Source: Paraglaciecola chathamensis S18K6
GTDB lineage: Bacteria > Pseudomonadota > Gammaproteobacteria > Enterobacterales > Alteromonadaceae
DNA length: 64,000 nt
Direction of reading: 5' to 3'
Assembly (NCBI GenBank): GCA_000314955.1
Contig: BAEM01000056.1
Coordinates: forward strand, 172,092-236,091
Of this stretch, positions 54,436-62,910 are shown in pieces. Within the stretch, counting starts at the first letter, position 1, and every line of letters begins with the position of its first letter. The position numbers were made by a program, and so were the translations under genes. The notes under the pieces are model-generated. The model saw only the letters and a program-made list of their open reading frames with translations. It did not search any database and was not told the origin of the DNA.

Positions 54436-55590
54436 TTACCAGTTGGTGTATGAGCCGTCAGGCTTGATTAAGCGTGGTGGCTCCCAGAATTTGAACCCAT
54501 CTTTAGGAATGCTTGATTCATTCACATCAATGCCTAAACCTGGGCGATTAGTTACTTCAAAGGTGTTGTTCGACACTTTAGGGCGGTAACTAAAAATGTC
54601 GTCATATTGTGCTAAGTCTCCGTCATAGGGGGCGACCTCAAGCCAACTCAAGTTGGACAATGCCGCGCAGTAATGCACAGATGCCGCAGTGCAAATCGGG
54701 CTTAATGGATTATGTGGCATCATGTCGATGTAGCGGGTTTCACACATAGCCGCTATTTTCATAGCCTCGCTAAAGCCGCCCGCGTTGCAGATATCGATTC
54801 GTGCAAAATTAGTTAGCGCTGAATCCACGTATGGGGCAAAGTCCCATTTGCTCGAGAGTTCCTCTCCTATGGCAAAGGGCACATCTACCATCGCTCGCAA
54901 GTTTTGATAACTCACCAAGGACTGGTCTCTGATAGGCTCTTCGATAAAATCTAAGGTTCCACTTGGCATACGTTGGCAAAAAGATGCGGTTTCTGGCACC
55001 GTTAATCTATGGTGATAATCAATGCCTAACACCGTTTCGCTACCTAATGCCTCACGCGCTTTTGTTAACCAAGTTGACGCCTTGGCAATGGATTTACGCG
55101 CATCGAAAACATCACTTTTATCAACCGTGCCGTGCTCGCCTGTCGTCGCTCGAATAGCTTGCCAACCTTCATCTTTAAGCTGACAAACGTGATCGATGAA
55201 GGCATCACCAAAGTCTAATGTTGAGGTAACAAACAGTGGAATACGTTCACGTTGTTTACCCCCTAATAACTGGTAAACCGGCATGTCGAAATATTTGCCG
55301 CACGCATCATGTAAGGCTATATCAATAGCGGATATCGCGGCGGCAAGCACCCTACCGCCTTCGAAATATTGGCTTCGATACATTTCTTGCCATAGCGCAT
55401 TGATATTCAGCGCTGATTGACCAATTAGAAAATGTTTGAAGTGCTCAACAGCCCCAATAACAGCTTGTTCTCTGCCGGATAAACCGGATTCACCCCAGCC
55501 ATAAATACCCTGATCGGTTTCCACTTTGACAAGGCATATATTGCGAAAGCCAAGCCAAAAACCATAGGTTTTGATATCTGTTATTTTCAT
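54436..55590 (-). CDS. enolase-superfamily (mandelate racemase type) sugar-acid dehydratase/cycloisomerase
   Basis: 384-aa member of the galactonate-dehydratase-like MR subgroup. Metal and acid/base residues are visible: Asp191-x-His193 (GIDYHHR), Glu217/218 (FIEEP), Glu243/244 (IGEEL), His293 (MMPHNPLSP) and Glu318 (WLEVA). No KxK motif is present, as in galactonate dehydratases. The agar context suggests 3,6-anhydro-L-galactonate cycloisomerase; D-galactonate dehydratase is the alternative. Either product is a 2-keto-3-deoxy acid that the kinase and aldolase of this operon can use. Four-base overlap with the GntR gene. Confidence 0.82.
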   Translation of the reverse strand: MKITDIKTYGFWLGFRNICLVKVETDQGIYGWGESGLSGREQAVIGAVEHFKHFLIGQSALNINALWQEMYRSQYFEGGRVLAAAISAIDIALHDACGKYFDMPVYQLLGGKQRERIPLFVTSTLDFGDAFIDHVCQLKDEGWQAIRATTGEHGTVDKSDVFDARKSIAKASTWLTKAREALGSETVLGIDYHHRLTVPETASFCQRMPSGTLDFIEEPIRDQSLVSYQNLRAMVDVPFAIGEELSSKWDFAPYVDSALTNFARIDICNAGGFSEAMKIAAMCETRYIDMMPHNPLSPICTAASVHYCAALSNLSWLEVAPYDGDLAQYDDIFSYRPKVSNNTFEVTNRPGLGIDVNESSIPKDGFKFWEPPRLIKPDGSYTNW

Positions 55591-56282
55591 GCGGAAAGCT
55601 CACTTAATTGTTCGGTAATGACACTAGACCAATAGTCACCGCCGCTGACTACGTGCTTGGTTAACGCACGTACAGCAGACTCATCATCTCCAGCGTTAAG
55701 TAAATACAAGATGTGATCGTGCTCTTTTAACGTGGCATTAAATCGCTCTTGGCAAACCGGTAGGTCGCCATGAAGGGCTTGTAAAATAAGCTTTTTATTT
55801 TTCCATAAACGCAATGCACTGGCGTTGTAATGATGACGGTACATTTCCCAGTGAAACGCAGTATCTAGGTCACGCAGGCCGGCAGAGTCGCTCACGTCTA
55901 AAGACTTTAGCTGCGCTTGAATTGCATCTAATCGCGCCAGACTTTCAGCGCTGCAGTGCTTGGCATACCAAGACAAAAAATAAGGTTCAAGAAGCTGTAA
56001 GATCTCGAAAACTTCACGCATGGTGGCGTATTCGAATGCGGCGACGCGCGCGCCACTATTTTTTTGAAACGTGACGAATCCTTCGCCTTCTAGCTGCTTT
56101 AACGCCTCACGAACGGGATTAATACTGGTTTGGTAACATGTCGCTAGGTGCGTTGTTACTAGGCGATCACCACTGATTAACTTGCCAGTAGCGATGTCTG
56201 CCAGTATGCGATTGTAAATGCTTTGCTCACCTTGCAATAATATTTGCATGCCAAGGCTGGTTTCTGAGACTTGTTCACTCAT
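55587..56282 (-). CDS. GntR/FCD-family regulator of the agar operon
   Basis: 231-aa regulator with a winged helix (YNRILADIATGKLISGDRLVTTHLATCYQTSINPVREALKQLEGEGFVTFQKNSGARV, about 23-80) and an all-helical FCD ligand domain (about 88-222) with the metal/ligand histidines in the TAFHWEMYRHH and LKEHDHIL segments. First gene of the operon. A palindromic site overlapping the putative -35 lies upstream. It probably represses until a keto-deoxy sugar acid or galactonate binds (inference from family). Confidence 0.87.
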   Translation of the reverse strand: MSEQVSETSLGMQILLQGEQSIYNRILADIATGKLISGDRLVTTHLATCYQTSINPVREALKQLEGEGFVTFQKNSGARVAAFEYATMREVFEILQLLEPYFLSWYAKHCSAESLARLDAIQAQLKSLDVSDSAGLRDLDTAFHWEMYRHHYNASALRLWKNKKLILQALHGDLPVCQERFNATLKEHDHILYLLNAGDDESAVRALTKHVVSGGDYWSSVITEQLSELSA

Positions 56283-56363
56283 GGAAAATCCAAATTACAC
56301 ATAAAGTTGAGAAGTAAATAGCATTAGAAATCGATAAGTCGCTTTCCAATCCTCTTATTACAC

Positions 56364-56395
56364 ATTCTACAAATTATAGTAAATTGTCAACAATT
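56364..56395 (-). promoter_or_regulatory. predicted promoter/operator of the agar operon
   Basis: On the minus strand TTGACA (56385-56390) is followed 15 bases later by TAGAAT (56364-56369), a plausible -35/-10 pair. The -35 is inside the palindrome AATTGTTGACAATT (56382-56395), the TTGT/ACAA form bound by GntR regulators, so binding would block the polymerase. Confidence 0.5.
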
Positions 56396-56582
56396 AACTT
56401 TAATTTAATTAACTAAAATAACGCGTTTAGGTCACAAGAATGGAGCTTAACCTAGTGTTTGGAATATGAATGCGATCGATTAACGCCGCGAGAAACGTTT
56501 TATCAGGATTAATTAATGGAAGTGGCGCACTAGGGTCTGATAAGATAAAGGCCGTTTTAGCGATATAAATAACTGGCTTTTT

Positions 56583-57392
56583 ATGAAAATAATTTCTTTT
56601 AACATCAATGGTATACGTGCCCGCCTTCATCAACTAAAGGCACTTATCGACAAACATCAACCTGATATTATCGGCCTGCAGGAAATTAAAGTGCATAACG
56701 ATATGTTTCCGGTGGCCGACGTAGAAGCTATGGGTTACAAAGTGTATTTTCATGGTCAAAAAGCACATTACGGCGTGGCAATGTTGTGTAAAGAAGAGCC
56801 TTCTGACGTTCAATATGGGTTCCCGACGGATGATGAAGACGCCCAACGACGCATGATCATGGTCAGCTACCCTATGCCTAACGGTGAATCGGTGCGTGTA
56901 TTGAATGGATACTTTCCTCAGGGCGAGAACCGTTCACACGAAACCAAATTTCCAGCCAAGCGCAAATACTACGAAGATTTATCGATTTATTTAAATACCC
57001 ATCACACACCAGATGAGAACGTTGTTGTAATGGGTGATGTGAATATTTCGCACACTGATTTAGATATAGGCATAGGTGAACCAAACCGTAAACGTTGGTT
57101 GCAAACAGGTAAATGCAGTTTTTTACCGGAAGAGCGTGTATGGCTGAATGATTTGATTGACTGGGGCTTTAGTGATGGATTTCGTACTTTGAATCCAGAG
57201 ACAAACGAGCACTTTAGCTGGTTTGATTATCGCTCAAAGGGCTTTTTAGATAACCGTGGTTTACGTATCGACTTAATATTAGCCACTAAAAAATTACATG
57301 AATCGCTCAGTGATGCCGGCATTGATTACGAGCTGAGAGGCATTGAAAAGCCATCTGATCACGCGCCTATTTGGGCTGAATACAAAGATTAG
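56583..57392 (+). CDS. xthA: exodeoxyribonuclease III
   Basis: 269-aa AP endonuclease and 3'-5' exonuclease of base-excision repair, full length. Seen: [16 protein letters not shown] (Glu34, metal), [31 protein letters not shown] and [10 protein letters not shown] (catalytic Asp-His at the C-terminus). It is divergent from the agar operon and 14 bases upstream of the next gene, with which it is likely co-transcribed. Confidence 0.95.
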   Translation: MKIISFNINGIRARLHQLKALIDKHQPDIIGLQEIKVHNDMFPVADVEAMGYKVYFHGQKAHYGVAMLCKEEPSDVQYGFPTDDEDAQRRMIMVSYPMPNGESVRVLNGYFPQGENRSHETKFPAKRKYYEDLSIYLNTHHTPDENVVVMGDVNISHTDLDIGIGEPNRKRWLQTGKCSFLPEERVWLNDLIDWGFSDGFRTLNPETNEHFSWFDYRSKGFLDNRGLRIDLILATKKLHESLSDAGIDYELRGIEKPSDHAPIWAEYKD

Positions 57393-57406
57393 TTGAGGAA
57401 CAGAGT

Positions 57407-58063
57407 TTGTTAGAATACACCACCAATATTCAGTACCTTGCGTGGGTGGGATATGCGGCATGTTTAATGGCAGTCATACGCTTTTTGCCATTATCCAGTT
57501 TAGTAAAAGATAAAAAGATCCAACATTTGGTGTTTGGAAGTGCAGCCAGTGTGTTCTTTTTATGGATTTTTCAGACCGGTATTTACCCTGGATTGCAGGT
57601 GCACTTTTTATGGCTCACCGCATTGATGTTGGTACTAGGCTTTCGCTGGGCTGTGATCAGCTCGTTTTTGGCATTGCTTGGCATCACTGTTGTAGGTGAA
57701 GAAAGTTGGCGAATGTTTGGGGTAAACGGCCTACTTGGCGTGCTTGCTCCTTTGAGCTTGAGTTATTTAATTTATAGCTTTGTATTTCACAAATTATCCC
57801 GTCATGTGTTTGTGTATATATTTCTGTGTGCATTTTTACCTGGTGCTTTGATGATGGCAGTGAAAATGTATTTGCTTGGCGGGTATTTCTATCTAGATGG
57901 TCAATATGATTGGCACACTATTCAAGACAATTATTTGGTGCTGATTTGGTTATTGTTGTTTCCTGAAGGCATGTTAAATGGCATGACCATGACTTTGATG
58001 ATCATTTATAAGCCCCAGTGGGCTTATACATTCTATGAAAAGTTTTACATCCATAAAAAGTAG
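57407..58063 (+). CDS. CbiM-like energy-coupling factor permease family protein
   Basis: 218-aa inner-membrane protein with six to seven helices. It resembles the gammaproteobacterial proteins annotated as ECF ABC-transporter permeases of the CbiM kind (GLQVHFLWLTALMLVLGFRWAVISSFLALLGITVVG). Start TTG 57407 with GAGGAA upstream, 14 bases after xthA. No partner ATPase is nearby, so a transport role is uncertain. Confidence 0.68.
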   Translation: MLEYTTNIQYLAWVGYAACLMAVIRFLPLSSLVKDKKIQHLVFGSAASVFFLWIFQTGIYPGLQVHFLWLTALMLVLGFRWAVISSFLALLGITVVGEESWRMFGVNGLLGVLAPLSLSYLIYSFVFHKLSRHVFVYIFLCAFLPGALMMAVKMYLLGGYFYLDGQYDWHTIQDNYLVLIWLLLFPEGMLNGMTMTLMIIYKPQWAYTFYEKFYIHKK

Positions 58064-58108
58064 AGTTTGAATCGGTTGACTGATTATTTTGTATCAGATT
58101 AACACACT

Positions 58109-58146
58109 AAAAACGCCGCTAAATAAACATTTAGCGGCGTTTTTTA
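58109..58146. terminator. bidirectional terminator
   Basis: AAAACGCCGCTAAAT and ATTTAGCGGCGTTTT form a 15-bp perfect stem with T-runs on both strands. It separates the CbiM-like gene from the convergent PfpI-family gene. Confidence 0.9.
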
Positions 58147-58177
58147 ATAGCGTTTTTATATACCGGTAACGCGTCGA

Positions 58178-58852
58178 CTATTGGGCTAAACGTTCAACCA
58201 TCGCTTTGCCGACAGCACCTGCCGAGGCTGGGTTTTGCCCAGTGATTACGCGGTCTTGTTTAATGACGTATTCACCCCAAGGAGCGATTTTAGCGTACTG
58301 CCCTGCCCGTCGTGTTAGGGCTTCTTCTAACAAGAAAGGGATTTTATTAATCGTACCGTATTCCACTTCTTCTTCGCGCGTAAACCCCGTAACCATGATA
58401 TCTTCAATCAAGTATTTACCACTTGATAATTTAATAGGCAGTAGACCTGCAGGGCCATGACATACAGCGCCCACCACAGCACCCTTTTCAAATATAGTCG
58501 CCGTTAGCTTAGCGACATTTTCATCATCTGCTAAGTCAGACAGCAAGCCGAAACCACCTGGATAAAACACAGCATCGTAGTCATCTGGGTTTACATCACT
58601 GGCTGTTTTCGTGTTTGCCAATTTAGTGGCTAAATCTTCGCTTTTAAATACATCGCTGTTGATTTGGTCATCTTCCATGTCTACGCCGTAGACAGGGGCT
58701 TCTCCACCTTTGATTGACACTAGGTCGTAACGATAGCCCGCTTCTACAAAAGCATGTAAGGCATGAGTCAGCTCGGGAGAAAACGTGCCGTTTGCTTCGT
58801 CGGTGGTGCCTAGCGTGGCATGATTAGTCAGAATAATTAGTACATTTTTCAT
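58178..58852 (-). CDS. DJ-1/PfpI-family protein
   Basis: 224-aa protein of the Hsp31-like branch. The nucleophile elbow GAVCHGPAGLL gives Cys131-His132, and VFYPGGFGLLSDLADD gives the conserved Gly loop. Members act as glyoxalase III or protein and nucleotide deglycases. The gene is divergent from a LysR gene with 148 bases between, a common arrangement for regulated stress genes. Confidence 0.87.
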   Translation of the reverse strand: MKNVLIILTNHATLGTTDEANGTFSPELTHALHAFVEAGYRYDLVSIKGGEAPVYGVDMEDDQINSDVFKSEDLATKLANTKTASDVNPDDYDAVFYPGGFGLLSDLADDENVAKLTATIFEKGAVVGAVCHGPAGLLPIKLSSGKYLIEDIMVTGFTREEEVEYGTINKIPFLLEEALTRRAGQYAKIAPWGEYVIKQDRVITGQNPASAGAVGKAMVERLAQ

Positions 58853-59000
58853 GGGTATCTCCTAGCGTTGAAATCAATTAGTTTTTACGATGAAGAGAGT
58901 GTAGCTCTTTGGCATATATTTGATAATGCCAATAAATAGCAAATCATTATTGCAAATATGCAATAATACAAATAACTAGATTGTGTAATATCAGAGTTAT

Positions 59001-59885
59001 ATGAGTTTTAGCTTCAATGGGATCATAGAATTTGTAGCGGTGGCCGAAACCCAAGGTTTTTCAGCGGCAGCGCGAAAATTGAACGTCAACGTATCGCATA
59101 TTAGCCGTAAGGTGGCCGCCTTAGAAAAAGAACTAGGCGTGTCTCTACTAGCCCGCAGTACGCGAACTGTGCGTTTAACGGATGCCGGTCAAGCGTATTT
59201 TACTCGCTGCCAAGAATTGGTTTACGGCTTACAAGAAGCGAATGAAACCGTATTTGATAAACAAGTTGAGCTAAGCGGCACGTTAAAGGTGTCCGCGGCA
59301 GGTGAGTTCGCTGAACAACATATTGCCCCACTGTTAGTCGAATTCGCTCAACTGCACCCAAAGCTCACTATTGAAATGGATTTTAACTCGCAAATGGTCA
59401 ACTTTATTGACGATACATTCGACTTCTCGATCCGCTATGGCCCCATGAAAGATTCAAGCTTAATTGCCCGAAAACTTACTAATCGTTCGTTAGTGGCAGC
59501 AGCCAGTGAGCGTTACTTAGCCGAGAATGGTATTCCGACTCAGCCCAGTCATTTGACAGAGCATAAGTGTTTGATGACCAATAATAGTACCTGGTTTTTC
59601 AAAGATACCAACCGAGCCATTGAAGTTAAACTAGATGCAAGGTGGCGCTCGAACAGCGTGCGCAGTGTGGTTTTGGCATGTGAACGAGGATTAGGCGTTG
59701 CTTATCTGCCCCGCTCGAGTTTCGGTGATGCCCTTAATAATGGTTCAGTAGTCCCTGTGCTAGAACCCTATTGGAACCGTGAAATCGCGACCTGGATTGT
59801 CTATGCAAATCGTAATTATTTACCTGCAAAAGCACGCTTAGCGATAAACTTTTTGTTAGATAAATTCAAAGACTGGCAAGAATAG
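59001..59885 (+). CDS. LysR-family transcriptional regulator
   Basis: 294-aa regulator: HTH at about 5-62 (GIIEFVAVAETQGFSAAARKLNVNVSHISRKVAALEKELGVSLLARSTRTVRLT) and a LysR substrate domain. Divergent from the PfpI-family gene, which it probably controls. The AT-rich shared region contains several TGCAAAT/ATTTGC-like inverted elements (58938-58970) that could be its binding site. Confidence 0.87.
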   Translation: MSFSFNGIIEFVAVAETQGFSAAARKLNVNVSHISRKVAALEKELGVSLLARSTRTVRLTDAGQAYFTRCQELVYGLQEANETVFDKQVELSGTLKVSAAGEFAEQHIAPLLVEFAQLHPKLTIEMDFNSQMVNFIDDTFDFSIRYGPMKDSSLIARKLTNRSLVAAASERYLAENGIPTQPSHLTEHKCLMTNNSTWFFKDTNRAIEVKLDARWRSNSVRSVVLACERGLGVAYLPRSSFGDALNNGSVVPVLEPYWNREIATWIVYANRNYLPAKARLAINFLLDKFKDWQE

Positions 59886-59931
59886 CTCCCTCCCAGTAGG
59901 CCATGGCAAGAGAGAGCATAAATTAACAGCG

Positions 59932-60432
59932 TTAGTAAGCGCCAGCAGAATACGTTAACTCGTAACTATGGCTGTAGATTTCAAGGATATTGCCAAACGG
60001 GTCTTCCATGTAAATCATGCGATAAGGCTTTTCGCCAGGGTAATAGTAACGTGGCTTTTCCATGCGCTTTTTACCACCGGCGGCAACAATGGCCTCGGCC
60101 AGCTCTTCAAGGTTTGGGTCTTGAACGCAGAAATGGAACACGCCGGTTTTCCAGTATTCGAAGTTATCTGCTGGATCTTGTTGGTTAGCAAATTCAAACA
60201 CTTCAACGCCCACTCTGTCACCCGTAGACATATGAGCAATCTTAAATTTTTTCCAATTTGCACCAAACACGTCAGTGCACATTTCGCCAATAGGACTGTC
60301 ATCCTCGACAATTTCTGTGGGTTTCATGATCAAATACCAACCAAGAACCTTGGTATAAAACTCGACGGCTTTTTCTACATCTGGAACCGAAATACCGATG
60401 TGAGAAAACGTGCGTGGATATGGGGTCGTCAT
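59932..60432 (-). CDS. VOC-family (glyoxalase/dioxygenase-like) protein
   Basis: 166-aa two-module VOC protein. FSHIGISVPDVEKAVEFYTKVLGWYL starts the first module, GVFHFCVQDPNLEELAEAIVAAGGK the second, and MEDPFGNILEIYSHSYEL ends it. Likely metal ligands are His11, His in FHFCV and Glu in ILEIYS. The substrate is unknown. Divergent from a LysR gene (163 bases). Confidence 0.82.
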   Translation of the reverse strand: MTTPYPRTFSHIGISVPDVEKAVEFYTKVLGWYLIMKPTEIVEDDSPIGEMCTDVFGANWKKFKIAHMSTGDRVGVEVFEFANQQDPADNFEYWKTGVFHFCVQDPNLEELAEAIVAAGGKKRMEKPRYYYPGEKPYRMIYMEDPFGNILEIYSHSYELTYSAGAY

Positions 60433-60595
60433 AGCGCTACTCCTATTATAGTGATTTAACTCAACCGTGCGCAGTACATAAATATCAGTACCGTCGCCTT
60501 TTGATTGATGGCTTATCCATCAGGTGACGTTACTGTACTCCCCATGTTAAAGTATGAAAAATTATGATTTAAAATTAAAATAAGTACATTTTGTA

Positions 60596-61480
60596 ATGAT
60601 AAATCCTATTTGGCTAAAAACGTTTTGCACCCTTGTCGACCTCGGCCACTTTACAAAAACGGCTGATGTGTTGTTCATGACCCAGTCTGGGGTGAGTCAA
60701 CAAATTAAAAAACTTGAAGAACAACTGGCCACACCGTTGCTGATCCGCGAGGGTAAGTCATTTACATTAACCGATGCCGGTATGCGTCTGCATACGGATG
60801 GAATTAAGCTACTCCAGTGTGCCGAATTACTTGAACAAAATGTAAAGCAAGACGAACCCTTTGTCGGGCCAGTGCGCATTGCAACCCCCGGCAGTGTCGG
60901 GCTCACCCTATACCCCTTTTTGTTGGACATTCAAGCCCAGTACCCCGCGCTACATATTAGTCACGCTTTCTCTCCTAATAAGAGTATTGAGCGTGACATT
61001 GGGCTGCGACATTTTGACTTAGGCTTAATGACTCACCCAAGCACGTCTGCTGAGGTTATCACCGAAGCGGTAGCCCAAGAAGCACTGGTCTTAGTCACAC
61101 CAAGTACAATAGAAAGCCTAACCTGGCAGACCTTGCAAAACTTAGGTTACATAGGTCACCCTGATGGTCATCAGCACTGCCAAGCACTTTTACAACCTAA
61201 TTTCAGTCAGTTTGAACATCCTTCTCAATTTACCGAAAAAGGCTTTTCAAACCAGATCAGTCTGATCCTTGAACCCGTTAGCCGAGGTTTTGGCTTCAGT
61301 GTTTTGCCTCTTCATGCGGCCAGAGCATTTAACGCACAAGAATCTATCCGCATTCATCGCCTGTCCTCGCCCGTAAACGAAACCTTGTACCTATGCCGTC
61401 ACTCCCATGTTGTGCAAAGCCAACGGGTGCGCTATGTCGCTGAGCAAATAAAATTGCTGCTTAGTCAAAGCAAGAAATAA
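60596..61480 (+). CDS. LysR-family transcriptional regulator
   Basis: 294-aa regulator with HTH MINPIWLKTFCTLVDLGHFTKTADVLFMTQSGVSQQIKKLEEQLATPLLIREGKSFTLTDAG at its N-terminus, close to the usual LysR consensus (TQSGVSQQIKKLE). Divergent from the VOC gene, its presumed target, and followed at 88 bases by the xylanase gene on the same strand. Confidence 0.87.
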   Translation: MINPIWLKTFCTLVDLGHFTKTADVLFMTQSGVSQQIKKLEEQLATPLLIREGKSFTLTDAGMRLHTDGIKLLQCAELLEQNVKQDEPFVGPVRIATPGSVGLTLYPFLLDIQAQYPALHISHAFSPNKSIERDIGLRHFDLGLMTHPSTSAEVITEAVAQEALVLVTPSTIESLTWQTLQNLGYIGHPDGHQHCQALLQPNFSQFEHPSQFTEKGFSNQISLILEPVSRGFGFSVLPLHAARAFNAQESIRIHRLSSPVNETLYLCRHSHVVQSQRVRYVAEQIKLLLSQSKK

Positions 61481-61567
61481 CACCTGATACAAAGCAAAAA
61501 TCATAATCGCCACAATGCTCAGCTGACAGCATCATGAAAAAATGATAAATAGCTAACAGGAAAAAGT

Positions 61568-62854
61568 ATGTCAGTGCCTTACGTATTCGAGACTTACGAG
61601 TTAAAAGCTTACGGGCTAAAGGCTTACGAGTTAAATACTTGCGGTTTAAAACGCAACATTTTAGCAATCTCACGTTCTATTTTGGCACTTGTATTAATGT
61701 TCGCGGCTGCCATAAGCCATGCAAGCGCAGCTATAAACGCAAATGAATCAGCCTTGAGCCACAATGTAGCAGCCCTGAGTCAAAAAGAATCTGCTACAAG
61801 ACAAGTAAGCAGCTTAAAAGCACATTTTAACAACCAGTTTTTAGTGGGCAGCGCTATCAACGCACAGCAAGCCAAAAAAACTAACAAAGACACTCACGCA
61901 ATAATCATTGCGCAGTTCAATACCATCACTCCAGAAAACGAAATGAAGTGGGAACGTATTCACCCAAAACCTGACAAGTACGAATTTTCACTCAGTGATG
62001 AGTATGTCAATTACGGCTTGACCAACAACATGTTCACCATTGGGCATACGCTTGTATGGCATAGCCAAACACCCGATTGGGTATTTGAAGATGCCCAAGG
62101 CAAACCGATATCCAGACTGGCGCTGCTAGCGCGCATGAAAGATCATATTCATACCATCGTTAGTCGCTATAAAGGCAAAATAAAAGGCTGGGACGTGGTC
62201 AATGAAGCACTCAATGAAGATGGCAGTTTAAGGGATTCAAAATGGCGGCAAATCATTGGCGACGACTTTATTGAAAAAGCATTTACCTATGCTCACGAAG
62301 CAGATCCAAACGCAGAGCTGTATTACAACGATTACAATCTATACAAGCCTGATAAAAGTGCTGGGGCTGCACGTTTGATTAAATCACTACAGGACAAAGG
62401 AATACCCGTTCACGGTGTTGGTTTACAGGGGCATTATTCTTTGACTCACCCAGATTTAAGTGAGTTAGACGAGGCATTAACGTTATTCTCTACTTTAGGT
62501 ATACAGTCGATGATCACTGAATTAGATGTCTCTGTTCTGCCCTTTCCAAGCGAAGCTGAACAAGGTGCAGATATCAGTCAAGACTTAGACTTGCAAAAAG
62601 CGCTGAATCCATTTCCATATGGTTTGCCACAAAAACAGCAGGATGCGTTAAGTGCCCGATACAGAGCCCTTTTTTCATTGTTTTTGAAGCAGCAAAATCA
62701 CTTGTCTCGCGTCACTTTCTGGGGTGTTAATGATGCCAACAGTTGGCGGAATAATTGGCCAATGCGTGATAGAACGGATTACCCACTACTGTTTGATCGA
62801 ACGAATCGAGCCAAAGCAGCCTATGATGCAGTAATTGCGCTGCCTGTAGACTGA
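61568..62854 (+). CDS. GH10 endo-beta-1,4-xylanase with repeat-built N-terminus
   Basis: 428-aa secreted glycoside hydrolase. AGGA precedes ATG 61568. The first 28 residues are made of a five-residue repeat (YELKA YGLKA YELNT CGLKR) and are followed by a hydrophobic signal sequence (about 30-53, ending SHASA). The GH10 barrel (about 80-420) has the acid/base Glu213 (WDVVNEALNED) and the nucleophile Glu318 (MITELDVSV), plus WHSQTPDWVF and FWGVNDANSWR. It hydrolyses xylan, perhaps red-algal mixed-linkage xylan (inference). Confidence 0.92.
   Translation: MSVPYVFETYELKAYGLKAYELNTCGLKRNILAISRSILALVLMFAAAISHASAAINANESALSHNVAALSQKESATRQVSSLKAHFNNQFLVGSAINAQQAKKTNKDTHAIIIAQFNTITPENEMKWERIHPKPDKYEFSLSDEYVNYGLTNNMFTIGHTLVWHSQTPDWVFEDAQGKPISRLALLARMKDHIHTIVSRYKGKIKGWDVVNEALNEDGSLRDSKWRQIIGDDFIEKAFTYAHEADPNAELYYNDYNLYKPDKSAGAARLIKSLQDKGIPVHGVGLQGHYSLTHPDLSELDEALTLFSTLGIQSMITELDVSVLPFPSEAEQGADISQDLDLQKALNPFPYGLPQKQQDALSARYRALFSLFLKQQNHLSRVTFWGVNDANSWRNNWPMRDRTDYPLLFDRTNRAKAAYDAVIALPVD
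61578..61652 (+). repeat. 15-bp in-frame tandem repeat in the xylanase N-terminus
   Basis: Five units of CTTACGAGTTAAAAG type (61578, 61593, 61608, 61623, 61638), with three units differing by one to four bases and the first and last more degenerate. It encodes the pentapeptide repeat before the signal peptide. Confidence 0.8.
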
Positions 62855-62855
62855 C

Positions 62856-62910
62856 GCATAAACGGCCTCCCATAAATACATAGGAGGCAATTTTAATAGG
62901 CCGTTTATGC
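62856..62910. terminator. bidirectional hairpin between xylanase and adhesin genes
   Basis: GCATAAACGGCCT (62856-62868) and AGGCCGTTTATGC (62898-62910) pair perfectly over 13 bp, with an alternative inner stem GCCTCC/GGAGGC. It includes the adhesin stop codon. Confidence 0.7.
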
